A stretch of DNA of 64,000 nt, taken from assembly GCF_027257875.1 (NCBI RefSeq), contig NZ_JAPVQY010000035.1:1-64000 (forward strand), given 5' to 3'. A program made the position numbers and the translations under genes. Positions 26,010-34,496 of this stretch are shown in pieces (position 1 is the stretch's first letter; the number at the start of each line of letters is the position of its first letter). The notes under the pieces were generated by a model. That model saw only the letters and a list, made by a program, of their open reading frames with translations. It made no database searches and was not told where the DNA came from. The DNA comes from Burkholderia sp. IMCC1007 (GTDB lineage Bacteria > Pseudomonadota > Gammaproteobacteria > Burkholderiales > Burkholderiaceae).

Positions 26010-27011
26010 ATGAGCGCCGTTGCGTCGCCCGTTGCCGCTGCCCCGACCGTCGTCGCCGTGATCGCGTACGACGGCATCAGCCCGTTCCACCTGTCAGTGC
26101 CGTCCGTCGTGTTCGGCAAGGAGCGCGATGCGGCCGCGACGCCCGCGTTCGAGTTCCGCGTGTGCTCGGCCGAGCGCGGCCCGCTCGCGACGACGGGCGG
26201 CTTCACGATCACCGCGCCGTACGGGCTCGATGCGCTCGACGACGCGGACATCGTGATCGTGCCGGCGTGGCGCGACCCGGACGAAGCGCCGCCCGACGTC
26301 ATGCTGGACGCGGTGCGCGCAGCCGCCGCGCGCGGCGCGCAGCTCGTCGGCCTGTGTCTCGGCGCGTACGTGCTCGCCGCGGCCGGGCTGCTCGATGGCC
26401 GGCCGGCCACGACGCACTGGGCGTGGGCCGACGACTTCGCGCAGCGCTTTCCGCGCGTGAAGCTCGACCCCGACGTGCTGTACGTCGACGACGGCAACCT
26501 GATGACGTCGGCCGGCACGGCCGCGGGGCTCGACTGCTGCCTGCACGTGGTGCGCCGCCGCTTCGGCTCGGACGCGGCGAACCAGATCGCGCGCCGCCTC
26601 GTGATCCCGCCGCACCGCCAGGGCGGACAGGCGCAATACGTGCCGCAGCCGGTCGCTGCGCATCCGCGCGACGCGCGGCTCGCGGCGCTGCTCGACTGGG
26701 TGCGCGCGCATCTGGACGTCGCGCACAGCGTCGATTCGCTCGCCGAGCGCGTGCTGATGAGCCGGCGCACGTTCACGCGTCATTTCCGCCAGGCCACCGG
26801 CACGACCGTCACCGCGTGGCTGCAGGCCGAGCGGCTTACGCGCGCGCAGCATCTGCTGGAAACCACCGGCCAATCGATCGATGCGATCGCGCAGGCGGCC
26901 GGGTACGGGTCGAGCGTGTCGCTGCGCCAGCATTTCGCCGGCGCGCTCGGCACGTCGCCATCGGCCTATCGGAGGGAATTTCGCGGCGCCGGAACCGACG
27001 CGCGACGGTAG
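26010..27011 (+). CDS. GlxA/FtrA-family transcriptional regulator (DJ-1 + AraC)
   Basis: 333-aa regulator with an N-terminal DJ-1/PfpI-like domain (residues about 12-190) and a C-terminal AraC helix-turn-helix (about 235-325). The nucleophile-elbow region reads QLVGLCLGAYVLAAAGLLDG with a cysteine. The AraC part includes LAERVLMSRRTFTRHFRQAT and IAQAAGYGSSVSLRQHF. The 153-base spacer to the divergent hydrolase gene suggests that gene as a target. The small molecule it senses is unknown. Confidence 0.9.
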   Translation: MSAVASPVAAAPTVVAVIAYDGISPFHLSVPSVVFGKERDAAATPAFEFRVCSAERGPLATTGGFTITAPYGLDALDDADIVIVPAWRDPDEAPPDVMLDAVRAAAARGAQLVGLCLGAYVLAAAGLLDGRPATTHWAWADDFAQRFPRVKLDPDVLYVDDGNLMTSAGTAAGLDCCLHVVRRRFGSDAANQIARRLVIPPHRQGGQAQYVPQPVAAHPRDARLAALLDWVRAHLDVAHSVDSLAERVLMSRRTFTRHFRQATGTTVTAWLQAERLTRAQHLLETTGQSIDAIAQAAGYGSSVSLRQHFAGALGTSPSAYRREFRGAGTDARR

Positions 27012-27066
27012 CGGCCGCCGCCGCGGCGAGCGCCGGCCGCCGGCAGCCGGCCACGCGGCGGCGCGC

Positions 27067-27777
27067 TCAGGCGCCGTTGATCCAGCGCGCCGCGTAAAGC
27101 AGCAGCGCGACGAACACGATGATCGCCGCCCATACCCACACGGGCAGCGGGCCGGATCCGCGATGATGGAGCGCACTGGTCGCGCGGCCGCTCAGCGCGC
27201 CGCCCAGGTGCGGCGGCAGCGGACGCTTCGTCGCGGCCATGATCGACGCGGGCCGCAGGAACACGTGCTGGCGACGCTGCGGGCCCGGGCGCGCACGGTT
27301 CGGCACGAGTCCGTGCTTCGCCTGCACGACCGCGCAGAACTCGCGGAAGAAATCGTCGGTCCACTCGCGCAGCGCGTTCTCGATCTGCCGCCCCGGCAAT
27401 TCCGCGAGCGGCCCGCTCGCGGTCGCCCACACCACGTAGTCGATGCACGTCGCGCCGGCGTCAGCGTCGTCCGGCAGCAGCATGAGTTCGACCTGGCCGC
27501 GCAGCGCCCCGAGGCCGTCGGCCCGCGCCTTGAAGCTGAGCACGCGGCGCGGCTGCCCTTCCGCATCGCCCTGCTCGGCCGCCGAATGCGCACGCACGTC
27601 GTAGCGCGCGCGCAGCGGGCCGAGCGGCACCGTGATCGTGAGCGCGAACTCGCCGTGCGGCAGCTTCACGAACGATTCGCAATGGTCGAAGCTCGCGCGC
27701 AGCAGCGCGAGATCCTCGAACGCGTCCCGCACGATCGCCCGCGCGAGCGGGACGCGTAACGTGTCGTTCAGTTCCAT
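27067..27777 (-). CDS. CoxG-like SRPBCC protein with C-terminal membrane anchor
   Basis: 236-aa protein resembling CoxG (carbon monoxide dehydrogenase subunit G family). The N-terminal 150 residues fit the SRPBCC ligand-binding fold (FDHCESFVKLPHGEFALTIT). A basic proline-rich linker precedes a single C-terminal hydrophobic span, VWVWAAIIVFVALLLYAARW. GGGGAGGC stands before the ATG at 27777. CoxG proteins recruit molybdenum hydroxylases to the membrane, but no cox genes are adjacent, so function here is open. Confidence 0.7.
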   Translation of the reverse strand: MELNDTLRVPLARAIVRDAFEDLALLRASFDHCESFVKLPHGEFALTITVPLGPLRARYDVRAHSAAEQGDAEGQPRRVLSFKARADGLGALRGQVELMLLPDDADAGATCIDYVVWATASGPLAELPGRQIENALREWTDDFFREFCAVVQAKHGLVPNRARPGPQRRQHVFLRPASIMAATKRPLPPHLGGALSGRATSALHHRGSGPLPVWVWAAIIVFVALLLYAARWINGA

Positions 27778-27805
27778 GATGCCTCCCCGATGAACGCGTG
27801 CCGCA

Positions 27806-28159
27806 TCAGGATGTTTCGATGAGACTGTCGATCCGTGCCGGGTCGAAGGCAACGTAGTGCGCAAGCACGGACGCGGCGGGCCGCGGTTGCTCGTAACTCC
27901 ATGCGGCGTTCTCGATCACGCCGTCTTCGGTCTGTAGATCGAAATGCACGGCCTCGCCCCGCAACGGACAGACCGTCGTGTGGCCCGACTTCACGAGCCG
28001 GCGCATGTTGACGTCGTCGCGCGGCAGGTAGTGCGTGTCCGGCAAATCCGCTTCGCGCACCGTCAGCGCACCCTGCGAATCGGCATACGTGATGCCGCGA
28101 TGGATCACCCGCACGCGATGGCGGTTCGGCACGATTTCGAGGCGAGGGGAATCGGACAT
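27806..28159 (-). CDS. DUF427-family protein
   Basis: 117-aa protein of the DUF427 family, with the characteristic GITYADSQGALTVREADLPD, THYLPRDDVNM and SGHTTVCPLRGEAVHFDL stretches. The fold is a small beta barrel often found near redox or detoxification genes; no activity is established to my knowledge. GGAGAAACG precedes the ATG at 28159. It is 28 bases upstream of the CoxG-like gene and probably cotranscribed with it. Confidence 0.85.
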   Translation of the reverse strand: MSDSPRLEIVPNRHRVRVIHRGITYADSQGALTVREADLPDTHYLPRDDVNMRRLVKSGHTTVCPLRGEAVHFDLQTEDGVIENAAWSYEQPRPAASVLAHYVAFDPARIDSLIETS

Positions 28160-28204
28160 CGTTTCTCCTTCGGACGGCTCCGGCACGCAAGCCGGACGCT
28201 GGAA

Positions 28205-28240
28205 ACGAAAAAGCCACGGCGCGCAGCCGTGGCTTTCATT
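28205..28240 (-). terminator. Intrinsic terminator downstream of the small secreted protein gene
   Basis: aagccacggc and gccgtggctt form a 10-bp stem with loop gcgca. On the minus strand the stem is followed by TTTTTCGTTT. It ends the htrA-proximal transcript. Confidence 0.85.
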
Positions 28241-28294
28241 ATGGGCGAAACTTCGTCCGATTGTGCGACCCCGGACGGGGCCGCGGCCGACAAT

Positions 28295-28732
28295 CTATTG
28301 CGCGCTCCACTGGAACGCCGCTTTCGCGCCGCCCTTCGAACCGACCGTGACCGCGCGCGACTCGTCGCTGCCCTGATACGACGCGTGGACCGTGTAGCGC
28401 CCCGGCGGCAGCTTCACGAGCATGTACGGCCCGCGGGCGTCCGTCTTCAGCACCTCGTTGTTCTTGCCGTCGACGATCCGCACGTGGACGTCGGCCAGAT
28501 ATTCACCGCCCTGGCCGGTGAAGCGCAGCGCCAGCGGCCACGCCGATTCGTTGCGCTCGAATGCCGTCGACTGATCCTTGCCGATGCCGCCGGACACGAA
28601 GCTCACGTCGCCCTGCTGGGTCGCGGCGGGCAAGTCGTCCGACTGCGCGTACGCGCCGGTCGCGACGGTTGCGAGGCCTGCGGCCAGCGCCGCCGCGACG
28701 GTAAATCGGGACAGATTGCGTAGATATTGCAT
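28295..28732 (-). CDS. Secreted carboxypeptidase-regulatory-like (beta-sandwich) protein
   Basis: 145-aa exported protein. A signal peptide (MQYLRNLSRFTVAAALAAGL to AYAQ near residue 30) precedes a single beta-sandwich domain of the carboxypeptidase regulatory type (NEVLKTDARGPYMLVKLPPG, RYTVHASYQGSDESR). GGAGAG sits before the ATG. It lies 95 bases after htrA, so it may share that transcript. A periplasmic accessory or stress role is plausible from context; I know no specific function. Confidence 0.75.
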   Translation of the reverse strand: MQYLRNLSRFTVAAALAAGLATVATGAYAQSDDLPAATQQGDVSFVSGGIGKDQSTAFERNESAWPLALRFTGQGGEYLADVHVRIVDGKNNEVLKTDARGPYMLVKLPPGRYTVHASYQGSDESRAVTVGSKGGAKAAFQWSAQ

Positions 28733-28827
28733 GGCTCTCTCCTTTAGGGTCGGAACACAGCACTACGAAGCCGAATGACGGCGGCGCCCGCCGCGGCCGG
28801 CCAGGGCCGGCCCGCAACGATCACCGG

Positions 28828-30312
28828 TCAGCTCAGGTCGACCGGCACGAAGATCTGTGCATTGTCGCGCTGAATCAGCAGAGCAAGACTGTTGCCTGCC
28901 CCCTTGACCGCGTCGCGCAATTGCTCGGGGCTCGTGACCGGGCGGCCGTTGACCGCCAGGATTACGTCGCCCGGCTGGATGCCCGCGCTGGCAGCCGGAC
29001 CGCCGGCCTGCTGCACGATCAGCCCGTGCGACAGGTTGGCGGCGCTGCGTTCCTGCGGCGTGAGCGGACGCACCGCGACGCCGAGGCGCCCCTGTTCGAC
29101 CGGGCCGCCGTCGTTCGACGCCAGCTTCGCATCGGTCATCGCACCGAGCGTCACGGTGATCGACTTCTTCGCCTTGTCGCGCCACACCTGCAGGTCGGCC
29201 TTCGTGCCGGGCTTCAGGTTCGCGATCTGCGCGGGCAGCGACGTCGAATCGGCAACCGGCGAACCGTTGACCGACAGGATCACGTCGCCTGGCTGCAGGC
29301 CGGCCTTCGCGGCCGGACCGTTCGGATCGACCGAGCTGACGAGCGCGCCGTCCGGCTTCTGCAGCCCGAACGAGCTCGCGAGCGTCTGATTGAGGCCCTG
29401 CACCGCAACACCGAGGCGGCCGCGGCTCACGTGGCCCGTCTTCACGAGCTCGTCCTTGACCTTGATCGCCTCGTTGATCGGGATCGCGAACGACAGGCCC
29501 TGGAAGCCGCCCGTCTGCGAGTAGATCATCGAGTTGATGCCGATCACCTCGCCCTGCAGATTGAACAGCGGGCCGCCCGAGTTGCCGGGGTTCACCGGCA
29601 CGTCGGTCTGGATGAACGGCGTGTAGTTCTCGTCGGGCAGCGCGCGCGACTTCGCGCTGATGATGCCGGACGTGACCGTATTGTCGAAGCCGTACGGCGA
29701 ACCGATCGCGACGACCCACTGGCCGACCTTGCTCTGCCCCGGGTCGCCGATCTTCACGGTCGGCAGGCCGCTCGCGTCGATCTTCAGCACCGCGACGTCG
29801 GACTGCTTGTCGGAGCCGACGACCTTCGCCTTGTACTCGCGCTTGTCGGTGAGCTTGACCGTCACGACGTTCGCGCCGTCGATCACGTGTGCGTTGGTGA
29901 GGATGTACCCGTCGGCGCTGACGATGAAACCCGAGCCGAGGCTCGCGCTCGGCTGGTCGTCCGGCTGCGCGTCGCCGCCCATGCCCGGCATCTGGCCATA
30001 GAAGCGCTTGAAGAACTGGTAGAACGGGTCGCTCGGGTCCATTGGCAGCTGCGGCTGCTGCACGCGTCGCGACACCTGCTTCACGACGTGCTTCGCGCTG
30101 ATGTTCACGACGGCCGGGCCGTAGGTTTCGACCAGCCCGGAGAAATCGGGAATGCCGGTCTTCGCCGCGGCCTCGGCCGGCATCAGCGCGGCCGCCTGCG
30201 CGGGCGTGATGATCTGCGGATCGGCGCGGCGGGTGCCCGCGACATAGCCGGCGGACAGGGCGGCCGCCACGGCGACCGCGACGGCACCGCGCGCAAGGAA
30301 TCGGGTATTCAT
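28828..30312 (-). CDS. htrA: HtrA/DegQ-type periplasmic serine endoprotease (Do family)
   Basis: 494-aa envelope protease and chaperone that degrades misfolded periplasmic proteins. A signal/anchor sequence covers residues about 1-26. The trypsin-like domain has His142 (TNAHVI), Asp172 (SDVAVL) and Ser245 (NPGNSGGPL). Two PDZ domains follow (about 290-380 and 395-490), both with the GLQPGDVIL/GIQPGDVIL loop. AGGAGG precedes the ATG. It lies 112 bases after the sensor kinase gene, and that gap holds PmrA-box-like repeats. MucD/HtrA orthologues in Burkholderia support survival under heat and osmotic stress. Confidence 0.95.
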   Translation of the reverse strand: MNTRFLARGAVAVAVAAALSAGYVAGTRRADPQIITPAQAAALMPAEAAAKTGIPDFSGLVETYGPAVVNISAKHVVKQVSRRVQQPQLPMDPSDPFYQFFKRFYGQMPGMGGDAQPDDQPSASLGSGFIVSADGYILTNAHVIDGANVVTVKLTDKREYKAKVVGSDKQSDVAVLKIDASGLPTVKIGDPGQSKVGQWVVAIGSPYGFDNTVTSGIISAKSRALPDENYTPFIQTDVPVNPGNSGGPLFNLQGEVIGINSMIYSQTGGFQGLSFAIPINEAIKVKDELVKTGHVSRGRLGVAVQGLNQTLASSFGLQKPDGALVSSVDPNGPAAKAGLQPGDVILSVNGSPVADSTSLPAQIANLKPGTKADLQVWRDKAKKSITVTLGAMTDAKLASNDGGPVEQGRLGVAVRPLTPQERSAANLSHGLIVQQAGGPAASAGIQPGDVILAVNGRPVTSPEQLRDAVKGAGNSLALLIQRDNAQIFVPVDLS

Positions 30313-30355
30313 CGTAGGACCTCCTCTTTGTTAGAACGCAGCGTAACGACGCTGA

Positions 30356-30393
30356 CTTAAAGGAGGCTTAATTGGCCTTAAGCGGGGCTTAAG
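30356..30393 (-). promoter_or_regulatory. PmrA/QseB-type box: four CTTAA direct repeats upstream of htrA
   Basis: CTTAA occurs at 30356, 30367, 30377 and 30388, a spacing of 11, 10 and 11 bases, i.e. one helical turn. The last two read CTTAAG-N5-CTTAAG, the known PmrA/BasR box. Such tandem direct repeats are how OmpR-family regulators dimerise on DNA. The array ends 44 bases upstream of the htrA ATG, right where a promoter would be, and the adjacent operon encodes an OmpR-family regulator and its kinase. Confidence 0.7.
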
Positions 30394-30424
30394 CCGGTCG
30401 ACGCCGTCCCGCCGGCGCCGTTCT

Positions 30425-31756
30425 TCACAGGGATTCGGGCGCGGGGGCTTCGGCGTCGCGGAACACGACGCTCACGAGCAGCCCGCCCGCGGCCGCGTCG
30501 CCGAGCGTCACCGTCGCACCCTGCTGTGCCGCCACGCGCTTGACGATCGCGAGCCCGAGCCCGCTGCCCGACACGTCGGCACGCGCGCGCGCCGAGCTGT
30601 CGCGATAGAAGCGGTCGAACACGCGCTCGCGCTCGTCGGCCGGGATGCCGGGCCCGCTGTCGCCGATCTGCACGCACGCGCGGCCGGCCGCGTCGCGCGT
30701 CAGCGAGACGTCGATGCGGCCGCCGTCGGGCGTGTACTTCACCGCGTTGTCCAGCAGGTTGCCGAACATCACGCGCAGCGCGGCGGCGTCCGCGACGACC
30801 GTGGCCGCGCACGTCTCCTCGAAGCCGAGATCGATGTCGTGCCGCTGCGCAAGCGGCGCATGCGCGGCCACGCATTCCGTCAGCAGCGCCTGCAGGTCGA
30901 CCGGCTCGCGCATCGTCGCGCCGTCGGGTTCGGCGCGGGCCAGCGCGAGCAACTGCTCCGCGAGACGCGTCGCACGCGTGACGCCGTCCTGCAGATCGGC
31001 GAGCGCCTCGCGGCGCGACGCATCGTCCTTCGCCCGCGCGACGAGCTGGGACTGGATCTGCACGGCCGCGAGCGGCGTGCGCAGTTCGTGCGCGGCATCG
31101 GCGACGAAGGCCTTCTGCGTGTCGAGCGCCGCCGACAGCCGCGCGAGCAGCCCGTTCAGCGCGCGCACGAGCGGCTGCACCTCGAGCGGCAGGCGCCCAT
31201 CGGGCAGCGCATCGAGCGCTTCGGGCCGGCGCGCCTCGACCGCGCGCGTCACGCGCTCGAGCGGCGCGAGCCCGCGCCCGACGATCGTCCACACCGCCGC
31301 GCCGAGGAACGGCAGCAGCACGATCAGCGGCCACAGCGTGCGCAGCGCGACGTTCGCCGCGAGCCGGTTGCGCACCGACAGCGGCTGCGCGAGCTGCACG
31401 ACGTTGTCGCCGACGATCGCGCCGTACACGCGCCATTCGCCGCGATCGGTACGCTCGGTCGAGAAGCCCAGCTCCGCGCGCGGCGCGATCGGCGCGCGCG
31501 GATGCGAGAAATACATCAGCACGCCGTTGCGATTCCAGATCTGGATCACGATGCCTTCGTCGCCGTTGGTGCGCGAGCCGAACACCTGCGAAAACGGCTC
31601 GGACGGCAGCGCCGCCGCGATTTCCTGCAGCTGGTAGTCGAACAGCTCGTTCGCCTCGGCGAGCGCCTGCCGATAGATGAGCCAGCCCGCCATGCCCACG
31701 CCCGCGACGACGATCGCGAGCAGCCAGATCAGCAATTGATGACGAATCGACCGCAC
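30425..31756 (-). CDS. Sensor histidine kinase (PmrB/QseC-like)
   Basis: 443-aa membrane sensor kinase. Two membrane spans (residues about 9-28 and 141-160) flank a periplasmic sensor region of about 110 residues. A HAMP-like segment and the H-box AAHELRTPLAAVQ (phospho-His223) come next, then N-box MFGNLLDNAVKY, G1 GDSGPGIP and G2 GSGLGLAIV. Start is GTG at 31756, three bases after the regulator stop. It forms an operon with the response regulator and probably htrA. The periplasmic domain lacks an obvious metal-binding signature, so the signal is unknown. Confidence 0.9.
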   Translation of the reverse strand: MRSIRHQLLIWLLAIVVAGVGMAGWLIYRQALAEANELFDYQLQEIAAALPSEPFSQVFGSRTNGDEGIVIQIWNRNGVLMYFSHPRAPIAPRAELGFSTERTDRGEWRVYGAIVGDNVVQLAQPLSVRNRLAANVALRTLWPLIVLLPFLGAAVWTIVGRGLAPLERVTRAVEARRPEALDALPDGRLPLEVQPLVRALNGLLARLSAALDTQKAFVADAAHELRTPLAAVQIQSQLVARAKDDASRREALADLQDGVTRATRLAEQLLALARAEPDGATMREPVDLQALLTECVAAHAPLAQRHDIDLGFEETCAATVVADAAALRVMFGNLLDNAVKYTPDGGRIDVSLTRDAAGRACVQIGDSGPGIPADERERVFDRFYRDSSARARADVSGSGLGLAIVKRVAAQQGATVTLGDAAAGGLLVSVVFRDAEAPAPESL

Positions 31757-31759
31757 GCG

Positions 31760-32422
31760 TCAGCTTTCCTTGACGACCATGTAGCCGAGCCCGCGCACGT
31801 TGCGGATCAGGTCCGAACCGAGCTTCTTGCGCAGCGCGTGGATGTAGACCTCGACCGTGTTGCTGCCGATCTCCTCGCCCCAGCCGTACATCTTCTCCTC
31901 GAGCTGGCTCTTCGACAGCACCGCGCCGGGCCGCGCGAGCAGTGCCTCGAGCAGCGCGAACTCGCGCGCGGACAGCGCGACGGGCGCGCCGTCGAGCGTC
32001 ACCTGGTGCGATGCGGGATCGAGCGTGAGCGCGCCATGCCGGATCAGCGACTCGCTGCGCCCCGCCTGGCGGCGAATGAGCGCGCGCATCCGCGCGCCGA
32101 GCTCGTCGAGATCGAACGGCTTGACGAGGTAATCGTCGGCGCCGGCGTCGAGCCCCTTCACGCGATCGGCGACCGCGTCACGCGCGGTGACGATCAGCAC
32201 CGGCAGCGACAGCCCGCGCGCGCGCAGCGTGCGCAGCACGTCGATGCCGTCGCGCTTGGGCAGGCCGAGATCGAGCAGCAGCAGGTCGTACGCCTCGCCG
32301 CCGAGCGCGGTGAGCGCCGCGTCGCCGTCCTGCACCCAGTCGACCGCGAAGCCGTCGGAGCGCAGCGCCTTGCGCACGCCCTCCGCGATCATCCGGTCGT
32401 CTTCGACAAGCAGAATGCGCAT
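31760..32422 (-). CDS. OmpR-family response regulator (PmrA/QseB-like)
   Basis: 220-aa two-component regulator: receiver domain (residues 1-115, acidic pocket EDD at 7-9, phospho-acceptor Asp51 in LLLLDLGLPK, conserved Lys in VKPF), then a winged-helix DNA-binding domain (about 125-218; EVYIHALRKKLGSDLIRNVR). Its nearest types are PmrA and QseB, which bind CTTAAG-N5-CTTAAG; that site occurs upstream of htrA. The gene is divergent from dacB. The ATG at 32422 gives MRILLVEDDR, the normal start. Confidence 0.92.
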   Translation of the reverse strand: MRILLVEDDRMIAEGVRKALRSDGFAVDWVQDGDAALTALGGEAYDLLLLDLGLPKRDGIDVLRTLRARGLSLPVLIVTARDAVADRVKGLDAGADDYLVKPFDLDELGARMRALIRRQAGRSESLIRHGALTLDPASHQVTLDGAPVALSAREFALLEALLARPGAVLSKSQLEEKMYGWGEEIGSNTVEVYIHALRKKLGSDLIRNVRGLGYMVVKES

Positions 32423-32605
32423 CGGAACAGGAACCCATGGGACGAGTAAGACATGGCGCCCATTGTAGCGCCGCGAATTGCCGGCGCTCCTTGCAATGCA
32501 ACAGAAAGGCGGATTGCAAGGGACGTGTGCGGACTTGTCTCTACAATGTGCGGTCCGGCGCCGCGCGCGCCCTGCCCCAGTCTCGTGCTTTTCCCGTATT
32601 CGCCC

Positions 32606-34153
32606 ATGCCGATTTCCGATCTTTCCGCCCGGCTCGCGCCCGGCGCCCGCCACTGCCTGCGCATCGCCGCCGTCGTCGCCACCTGCGCGGCCGTGGCCTT
32701 CGCACCGCCCGCGCAAGCCCGCAAGAAGTCCCATCAGGAAGCCCGCAAGGAAGCGCGCAACGGCGTCGCAGTTTCGCCGGCCGCGCGCGCCGCCGGCCTG
32801 CCGGCGTCGGTGCTCGTCGCGCTGCAGCGCGCGAAGGTGCCGGCATCCGCAATGAGCGTCGTCGTCGAGCGGGTCGGCAACCCCGAGCCGCTGATCGCAT
32901 GGAACGCGAGCCGGCCGATGCTGCCGGCGTCGACGATGAAGCTCGTCACGACCTTCTCCGGCCTGTCGATCCTCGGCCCCGACTTCCGCTGGCGCACCAC
33001 CGCGTATGCGGACGGCCCGGTCGCGCCGGACGGCACGCTGCAGGGCAACCTGTACATCAAGGGCACCGGCGATCCGAAGCTCGTGCCCGAGGAACTGATC
33101 GACCTCGTCGACAAGCTGCGCAAGGCCGGTGTCAAGCACGTGGCCGGCGGCCTCGTGCTCGACAAGAGCTATTTCGCGGCGTCGACGCGCGACCTGCCGT
33201 CGTTCGACGACGACGTGAGCGCGCCGTACAACGTCGGCCCCGATCCGTTGCTGTATGCATTCAAGGCCGTGTCGTTTACGGTCACGCCGGGCGACGACGG
33301 CAAGGTCGCCGTCGACGTGCTGCCGCCGCTCGCGGATCTGTCGATCGACAACCAGCTGCATGAAGGCAAGGGTTCGTGCGGCGCGGCCGCCGAGGCCGCG
33401 CGCCCGACGCTGTCGACCGGCACCGGTGGAATCGTGACCGCATCGTTCGCCGGCGACTATCCGCTGCGCTGCGGCGCGCGTACGACCAACCTCGCGATCC
33501 TCGATCACACGACGTTCTTCGCGCGCGGCTTCCTCGCGCTGTGGCAGCAGGACGGCGGCACGATCGCGGGGCCGGTCAGCGAAGGCAAGGTGCCGGGCAA
33601 CGCGCGTGCGCTCGCCGTGCATCACAGCCCCGTGCTCGGCAACATCGTCTACGACATCAACAAGTTCAGCAACAACGTGATGGCGCGCAACCTGTTCCTG
33701 ACGATCGGCGCGGTCGGCGGCAAGCCGCCCGCGACGCCGGAACAGTCGAGCCGCGTGGTGCACGCGTTCCTGCAGAAAAACGGCATCGCGATGCCCGACC
33801 TCGACATGCAGAACGGCTCGGGCCTGTCGCGCGACGAGCACGTGAGCGCGCTGTCGCTCGCCGCACTGCTGCAGGCCGCGAACGCGAGCCCCGTCGCGCA
33901 GGCGTTCGTCGACTCGCTGCCGATCGCCGGCATCGACGGCACGATGAAGAACCGCCTGACCAGCGCCGGCGTGCTCGGCAACGCGCACATCAAGACCGGC
34001 ACGCTGCGCGACGTGCGCGCGATCGCCGGCTACGTGGCGGGCGCCGACGGCGAGAGCTACATCGTCGTCAGCTTCATCAACGACGATCACGCGGAAGGCG
34101 CGCGCGCCGCGCACGACACCCTGCTCGAATGGATCTACGCCGGCGCGCACTGA
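32606..34153 (+). CDS. dacB: D-alanyl-D-alanine carboxypeptidase/endopeptidase (PBP4)
   Basis: 515-aa class C penicillin-binding protein that trims peptidoglycan cross-links in the periplasm. Active-site motifs are STMK (Ser109, Lys112), SNN in DINKFSNNVMARN and the KTG box in HIKTGTLRDVR. Signal sequence is residues about 17-38 (ending AQA). I chose the ATG at 32606 because it puts the signal peptide near the N-terminus; frames open to 32453 add unrelated sequence. Between residues 140 and 330 lie the PBP4-specific inserted domains. It is divergent from the two-component operon. Confidence 0.9.
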   Translation: MPISDLSARLAPGARHCLRIAAVVATCAAVAFAPPAQARKKSHQEARKEARNGVAVSPAARAAGLPASVLVALQRAKVPASAMSVVVERVGNPEPLIAWNASRPMLPASTMKLVTTFSGLSILGPDFRWRTTAYADGPVAPDGTLQGNLYIKGTGDPKLVPEELIDLVDKLRKAGVKHVAGGLVLDKSYFAASTRDLPSFDDDVSAPYNVGPDPLLYAFKAVSFTVTPGDDGKVAVDVLPPLADLSIDNQLHEGKGSCGAAAEAARPTLSTGTGGIVTASFAGDYPLRCGARTTNLAILDHTTFFARGFLALWQQDGGTIAGPVSEGKVPGNARALAVHHSPVLGNIVYDINKFSNNVMARNLFLTIGAVGGKPPATPEQSSRVVHAFLQKNGIAMPDLDMQNGSGLSRDEHVSALSLAALLQAANASPVAQAFVDSLPIAGIDGTMKNRLTSAGVLGNAHIKTGTLRDVRAIAGYVAGADGESYIVVSFINDDHAEGARAAHDTLLEWIYAGAH

Positions 34154-34496
34154 CGCGGCGCCAGCGGCTCGCGCCCGCGACGGCGCGACGCGTCATCCCG
34201 GGGCCCGGCAGGCAATTGCCGCCGCCCCGCCGCCTTCCGAATCGCCGCGCGCGGTTTGAAACGCCCGCAGTCAGCGGTGCGCCGCAGCCCGCGCGCCGCC
34301 CTGCGCACGAAACGGGGCCGCACCGCCCGCGCCCGTGCCGCGCGGCTTCCGTAGAAACCCTGTCCTCAGAGGGAACCCTCTACGCTGCCCCCTCGCCTAG
34401 CGCGTGGCGATTGCGTAGGCTGTTGGCCTGACCGATATCTACAACGGGCCACGCGCCCGGCCTCACGGCTTGCAGGGGAAAGGAGGAGACACGTCC
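34154..34496. other. Intergenic region upstream of the desaturase-family gene
   Basis: This 343-base spacer has no convincing gene. An inverted repeat AGAGGG-AA-CCCTCT lies at 34368-34381, and aaggagga near 34480-34487 is the ribosome site of the next gene. The rest is unremarkable high-GC spacer. Confidence 0.5.

Noticed and set aside
30356-30393. The CTTAA repeats as a CRISPR or satellite repeat
   Set aside because: Units are 5-6 bases with one-turn spacing inside a promoter region, as expected of a regulator-binding array. There are no spacers or cas genes.
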